Of a stretch of DNA of 64,000 nt, positions 58,801-64,000 are shown one piece after another. How positions within the stretch are numbered: position 1 is the stretch's first letter; every line of letters begins with the position of its first letter. This DNA comes from Macrotis lagotis (lineage: Eukaryota > Chordata > Mammalia > Peramelemorphia > Peramelidae), in the NCBI RefSeq assembly GCF_037893015.1, contig NC_133664.1, forward strand, positions 128,208,254-128,272,253, read 5' to 3'. The translations under genes were made by a program, and so were the position numbers. The notes below the pieces were generated by a model. That model did no database searches and was not told the origin of the DNA. It saw nothing but the letters and a program-made list of their open reading frames with translations.

Positions 58801-59189
58801 TCTGTGTGTTAGAAACAAATAATAGTGAGAGTCAGTGACCTGGTTGGAAAAAGTTTGAATTTAAATAGAATTTTAGAGTTGGAGATCATCTTTAGAGCTA
58901 AACTTAGCTTAATTGTTCTCAAAATTTTCCCATAACAGTAGAATCATTCAGTTTAAACAAAACTTTCAAGTTTTACAAAGCTTTATAAAATCCTTGAAGT
59001 CAAATCCATAAAAAATGATATGTTTATTAAACATAAAGTTCATTTAAAAGGGGGGAAATGGGATATTTTGGGATTCTTTGCAGTATAGTTTAAAAAGCAT
59101 AGCTTTAGTTCACCCCTTTCATTTTACCCATGGAGTGAGCATCCAGTCTCTCCACTCTCAAATCCATACTTCATGTAGTTGCCAGGTTG
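58801..59189. other. Unassigned DNA with a MIR-like scrap
   Basis: 'ttagagttggagatcatctt' at 58,872 is the only repeat-like wording. Confidence 0.5.
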
Positions 59190-59700
59190 CTATTCTAAAA
59201 GTACAGGTTTGACAGTGTAACTTCTTGAGAAATTCCAACTTCCCTTTCCCTCTAAGATAAAAACTCCTCTGTTTAGCATTTAATCTGGCTCCTGCTTAAC
59301 TTTCCAGGCTTAATACACATGAATTCCCTTCACACACTCTCTGTTCCAGTCAAAATGGCCTACTTTCTGAACTCTGAATACAGTATTTCATCTCTCACCT
59401 CCCCACAGTCTCCCTGGCTTGGAATGTGATCCTTGCTGTGCCCTCCCCTCCAGCACCTCTCAGGACCCCTAATTCTCTTCAAGGCTCAGCCACCTCCTTC
59501 AAGAAGATTTTTCCAATTCCTCTGATTACTGTGCCCCACTACCCATCACTTCACATTTTTATATAGTCTGTGAGCATGTTGTCTTCCCCTAGTAGAATGT
59601 GAACTCCTTGAGGCCAAGAACTGTCTCATTTTTTAATTTATTTTCCTAATTACTTGCAGAGGGTCAGGTATATAGTAGGTACTTATTGGTTGGTGTCCTT
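59190..59700 (+). repeat. L2 3' half kilobase
   Basis: 'ggtttgacagtgtaacttct', 'catttaatctggctcctgct', 'agaatgtgaactccttgagg' and 'aggtatatagtaggtactta' follow the L2 3' end in order. Confidence 0.85.
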
Positions 59701-60544
59701 CCTGCTCTGTGTGTCCAACTGATCAGACCTATAAGGAACTTGGAAGATTGGACAAAAATAGTCTATATGATCATTTGGAATGGAGATGTCTTTAAATTTG
59801 TTTGGTAGCTAGGAAGTAAAGAGAGTACAATGAACTGAGATCAGATTTGTAAAGGACTGTGTAGCTTTGCAAATCTCAGAGTGCTCTATAAGTGCTATTT
59901 ATCATTTTTATTCTCATTATCCTGGAGAATGATTCTGAAGTTTTATAGATTTGATGAAAACATTCTGAATCTTTATAGATAAAGCATTGGATATTAATGA
60001 TGTTTGTCTTCCATAATCTTTTGATGAAGGAAAAAATTCTCAATTAAAGTGATGAAAAAAAATCAATGCACTAGAATAAACACAACATATATTCCACTTT
60101 TAAGTTATGTTCAAAATGTCAATTTAATAGATTTATAGAAATATATTTAAATATTAAAAGTAAATATGTAAACAAAGTCATATATATGTTCACCTCTTAA
60201 AATACCTCGATTTCTTCTATAGTAAGGCAAAGTGAGAAAAAGAAAAGAAGATTGAAAAGATTTCAAAGAAAGATGAAAATAAATATAACTTCATTTTCAA
60301 TAACCTCACAGACATTTTGGATATTATTTACTATACCTTAAAGAAAGAAAGAAATTTGGGGAGCTGACAATTAACTACTATCTCAAAGGGAGTCTCAAGG
60401 AGTCTGAGTGAGCGAACTGTCATGGATAAACAATTTGTGGAAAGCAGTCATCTTTGGAAACTATATGAGTCTCTGAGAGAACTAACAATTTGTTGATAAC
60501 ATGTACAATTAATTGCTACTGAAGAAAGCATCTGTGAGGGACTT
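59701..60544. other. Mostly unassigned; MIR-group tail at 59,845-59,930
   Basis: 'tgtgtagctttgcaaatctc' followed by AT-rich '...atttttattctcattat' is a common MIR-group tail. The remainder is unrecognised. Confidence 0.5.
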
Positions 60545-60557
60545 AAAGAATTAATTG

Positions 60558-60625
60558 TGGGGCGGCTAGGTGGTACCTAGCCGTGTGGCCTTGGGCAAGC
60601 CACTTAACCTTGCCTTGCAAAAAAA
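60558..60625 (+). mobile_element. Internally deleted SINE (68 bp)
   Basis: The head 'ggggcggctaggtggtac' is joined directly to 'ctagccgtgtggccttgggc' and the A tail; about 80 bases are absent. A perfect 13-bp target duplication (aaagaattaattg) at 60,545-60,557 and 60,626-60,638 shows that it arrived in this short form or lost the middle later. Confidence 0.92.
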
Positions 60626-60638
60626 AAAGAATTAATTG

Positions 60639-62095
60639 CTATATTTGAAAGAGACTAGAGAGACATTTTGAAAGAACAAAATTCAACTCTTAATTCTGTG
60701 GGGAAGACATCTTGATAAGAGCCTTGAACTGTCATCGGGAGAACAACCAGTTGTACATTTGTGGTTTCTGTGTTTTGGAGGCATCAGCAGTTATTGACAT
60801 TGATTAAAGTGGACTGTGATGATAACCTAAGAATCAATATATTGTTGAAATATTTATATATGTGTGTGCAAATACACAGATAATAGCTTTGCCTTAATCT
60901 TACTGCTGATAAATTATATAGCCAATAACATTGATTCACTTAGCCAATGAGAGAAAGCTTATAAGTAAAGAGATTTTTCCTATTTTATAAAATGAGCTGA
61001 TTAATGAATGAAAGAGATTTTGTATTTTTTGTAATTTATGAGGAAAATTTTAGAACATACTTCTTGACTAACTTCAGATGTAGTTGGAGAGAAAGAGAAG
61101 TAATAAGGTATAGCGGCAATAGCAGGCCCAGGAGTGACTTTTGGCTCCAGAGACGTATTGTTCTCACCTTACAGTACATACCCACATACTCTTCCATGGA
61201 GTTTTTACATGTGAGGCAGTAGAAAACAAAACAAAGCCAGGCTACACAAACAAACCGAACTATATGAAGAAAATAGGTCCTATATCTTATCATTTGGTCT
61301 AGGGAACTCAAACAGAAAAGAATTCAGAGACGGCTCCCTGAGAAGGTGACCTGTGTCACACAATCTGTGATACCAGTAGAAGTTAAACAGAGACAGCAGC
61401 AATCTCCATACAGCCATGGACTGCTAGAGGCTTGGGATTTTTTTTGAAGAAAATGTCCTTCTTAGGAGGCAACCAAAAAAATCATATGAAATCAAAAGAG
61501 ACTAGCTTAATCATTGGGGATATAATGTTTTGAATTGAAATTCTGGGACATAACAAAGTAAATCTGGTTGCAGAGATTCTTCAGCCTCAGGGGATTTTTA
61601 AGGTCCAAGCAGGGAAGATGAGAGGAATCTTGCATATCTTTAGCACTTCTTCCCCCCTTACCCCCCACATCCTATCACCATTTCCACCCTTCCTTTGCCT
61701 CAACTAAAATAAATATTTTTTTTCATAAACCCATCACTGTTCCCCCCCCATCTCTCTCCAAAAGTAGGAAGTGATCTCTTTTTCCTCTGAAATGGAGTAA
61801 TGGATAAAAGTCACAAAGAGGCAATTTTAAGCCTTATATAAGGAAAAACTTTTTAGCAATTAGACTATCTAAAAGTAGAAAAGGTTATATCAGAAAGTGA
61901 AGGGTTTCTCTAAGTGGAAATCTTCAAGCTTGTCTTAGTAGGGAATTCCTTTTGGATATATGTTAAATCAGATATTACTGAACTCTAAAATTCTGGGATT
62001 TTGGAAACTTTGTATCACTCTGTATTTTGATTGTATCCTATAATTGCACCACATCTAGGGTTTAGTTATTGAATATTCATTATATGATATTGCAT
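60639..62095. other. Unassigned DNA
   Basis: No gene. Short frames at 61,004-61,311 overlap on both strands and look like chance. C-runs at about 61,650 and 61,742. Confidence 0.5.
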
Positions 62096-62098
62096 ATT

Positions 62099-62345
62099 TG
62101 GGGGCAACTAAGACACAATGGATAGGGTGCTGGGCCTGGAGTCAGGAAGGCTCATATTTGTGAGTTCAAATTTGGCCCCAGATTCTTACTAGCCATATGA
62201 CCCTGAGCAAGTCACTTTATCCTGTTTTCCTTAATTTCCTCATCTGTAAAATGAGCTGGAGAATGAAATGACAAATCACTCAAATATCTTTGCCAAGTAA
62301 ACCTCATATGGCACATAGAATGTTGAACAAAACTGAAAAGACTGA
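62099..62345 (+). repeat. CORE-SINE Mar1
   Basis: 'gggcaactaagacacaatgg', 'agcaagtcactttatcctgt', 'gagctggagaatgaaatgac', end 'atgttgaacaaaactgaaaa'. Confidence 0.9.
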
Positions 62346-62512
62346 ATAGCAAACTGCATATTTATGTATCTCAGCACTATTTGATATTACATCCCCCTGT
62401 TAAATGTCAAACTCAGAGAAGACAGAGACAAAAATCTTGATTATGTTTGTTTCTCTTTCAGGAATTAGAGTGCGCTACACAAAATAGGCACTTTCTAAAT
62501 GCTTCTGAGTGA

Positions 62513-62543
<31 letters not shown>

Positions 62544-62557
62544 CATATATATGTATA

Positions 62558-62607
<50 letters not shown>
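62513..62607 (+). repeat. (CT)n(AT)n microsatellite
   Basis: (CT)n to 62,530 then nearly pure alternating AT with a few C or G to 62,607; self-complementary. Confidence 0.95.
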
Positions 62608-62608
<1 letters not shown>

Positions 62609-62794
62609 TTACACACACATATATGATTTCTAGGATGGCAAGCAGGAACATGGTCAAGAAAACTGTTGTTTGGATCAAGTATTAAGATTCTTCAGAACCT
62701 GGTACTAAATGAATGGATGAATCAAAAAACAACGGGTAGCCAAGAGAAGAGCAGGAAATTTAGACCAAAATGTCAAGATCTGAATCACTAAAAC

Positions 62795-63015
62795 AATTCA
62801 TAAGGCCTTTTCTGATTTCCTCATCTAAGTTATTTTGAATGTTATTTATTTTTATCTGTATTACCTTTTTTTACACCAACCAACTCCAGTTAATTAAGAT
62901 CCTTGAGGCCAAGGACTATTTTTGTTTTCCTTTTTATTTTTGTCTTTGTATTCTTATTACCTAGCTCTGTTCCTGGTGAATAAAAAGCACTTGGCAGGTG
63001 TTTACTGAATTTAAT
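62795..63015 (+). repeat. L2 3' end
   Basis: 'aagatccttgaggccaagga', 'ttgtattcttattacctagc' and 'ggtgtttactgaatttaatt'. Confidence 0.75.
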
Positions 63016-63285
63016 TGATGAGGAAACAAAGGCAGGTAGGGTCAAAGAAAAAATAATAAAGGGTGAGACAAACTGCTTTCTGACAGCAAAGAATCTATTT
63101 AGACCAAGTCTACTGGAAACTGCCAGTGTCTTTAAAAATTCAACAGCATAAGGGACCCAGGACCCAAACTTAGTTGTGGAAACCCAGAAGGGATTTCCTT
63201 GCCTCAGACTGGGAGGTGGAGAAAAGAGGAGTGGAAATCAATGTTTATAATCCAGTCAAACCAATAAGCATGTATTTTCTTATTT
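63016..63285. other. Unassigned DNA
   Basis: Nothing recognisable. Confidence 0.5.
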
Positions 63286-63291
63286 TGATTT

Positions 63292-63380
63292 TTTTAAATA
63301 AAAAAAATTTTATTTTGAGTTTTACAATTTTTACCCTAATCTTGCTTCCCCCCCACCCCCACCCCCCACAGAAGGCAGTC
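63292..63380 (-). mobile_element. L1 3' tail fragment, antisense
   Basis: Reversed poly-A side then 'ttattttgagttttacaatt', 'accctaatcttgcttccccc' and 'cacagaaggcagtc', the last 90 bases of the marsupial L1 3' UTR; severely 5'-truncated. Confidence 0.85.
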
Positions 63381-64000
63381 CAACAAGCATATATTAAGAG
63401 CCTACTCTGTGTGTGGTGCTATGCTACCATTTAATGGAGGTGGGTACTTCGGGCTTGGGGCTGTGGCAATCAGAAAAGACTGGAGTGCTGAGATGCTGCT
63501 TCCCTGATTAAGTCTCATCATCTTTCCTCTCCCTTTCAGGTCTCTGAACCTGAAAGTGAGATGAGATTGCCTGTAACACTGATATTCATTGGGAATCAAT
63601 GAATCTGGATGTTATGAAGGAATCGAGCACACAGGAACAAAGAGGGAGAAGAAAAGGAAAAAGAACAGAGCTGGGAAGAATCATGGATGTTTTTAGATTG
63701 GTTTAGTAAACTTTTGAAAGTGATGCAAAATATAAGATTTTAGCTGTTTTAGTATAGATATAGAGGGTGGTGGTATAAGTCATATGTTGGCAAGTCGTTG
63801 TCTCCTAATTGTGAAGGAAATTTACCACTGCTGCTAATTTTCAAAAGGAGAAGAAGCATTTTCTACCTATATCAGTCATGGCACCAGATTGTTGGTAATA
63901 TGATCTCAGAAAGAGGAGTCAAGTTTACATAGCAATGAAAACTTAGACATTGTTGGCATGTATCTTATTGGTAAATACCATAAATTTTTCTAATTTTAGA
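63381..64000. other. Unassigned DNA
   Basis: 63,381-63,425 resembles an old repeat opening ('gcatatattaagagcctact'). Otherwise nothing to the end of the window. Confidence 0.5.

Noticed and set aside
61004..61311. Pair of overlapping short frames on opposite strands
   Set aside because: No domain, no splice context and no repeat homology; expected by chance.

Overview
The window is nuclear DNA from a marsupial. The evidence is the repeat content: many CORE-SINEs of the Mar1 type with an RTE-like tail, poly-A-tailed tRNA-derived SINEs of the WALLSI/SINE1 type, marsupial-type L1 copies, and old MIR, L2 and CR1/L3 fragments. I cannot name the species. Base composition is AT-rich with a few CpG-poor GC islands, and long (CT)n/(GA)n, (CA)n and (AT)n microsatellites are common. 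I found no intact protein-coding gene, rRNA, functional tRNA or CRISPR. The window reads as an intergenic or deep-intronic stretch built almost entirely from retrotransposons.

Layout. 1-2.3 kb: a SINE, then an L1-derived element that keeps only ORF1 (HAL1-like), plus strand. 2.3-14.7 kb: SINEs, MIR, L2 and microsatellites in AT-rich unique DNA, including two SINEs side by side at nearly the same target site. 14.7-19.5 kb: two consecutive antisense L1 3' ends, a gap with two CTCF-like motifs, then an older L1. 19.5-27 kb: SINEs, L2, and a probable solo LTR (about 24.19-24.67 kb). 27.06-31.71 kb: a minus-strand L1 with an almost full-length but broken ORF2 and an L1-type 5' tip, no ORF1, and a perfect 14-bp target-site duplication. 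32.3-33.4 kb: an inverted (twin-primed-looking) L1 with a SINE inside. 34.1-36.4 kb: a small minus-strand endogenous retrovirus with two LTRs, a tRNA-Lys-type primer-binding site, a polypurine tract and a 6-bp target duplication, but no recognisable gag, pro or pol.

38.9-40.8 kb: a minus-strand processed pseudogene of FASTKD2, a mitochondrial RNA-binding protein gene, with its GC-rich 5' UTR. It is followed by another L1 3' end carrying a nested SINE. 42-50 kb: L2, MIR, SINEs and microsatellites. 49.98-50.76 kb: a 5'-truncated L1 with a perfect 15-bp target duplication. 52.81-56.04 kb: the near-complete minus-strand copy of the same ORF1-only element seen at the start of the window. Both copies carry three SINE-like modules antisense in the same order in their 3' part, so the modules belong to the family itself. 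56-64 kb: unique AT-rich DNA with scattered Mar1, SINE, MIR and L2 copies.

The most interesting system is the L1 division of labour: one element type with only ORF1 plus captured SINE modules, and one L1 copy with ORF2 but no ORF1. Both start with a similar YY1-like 5' tip. All coordinates of old repeats are by-eye estimates, good to about 10-30 bases unless target duplications fix them.
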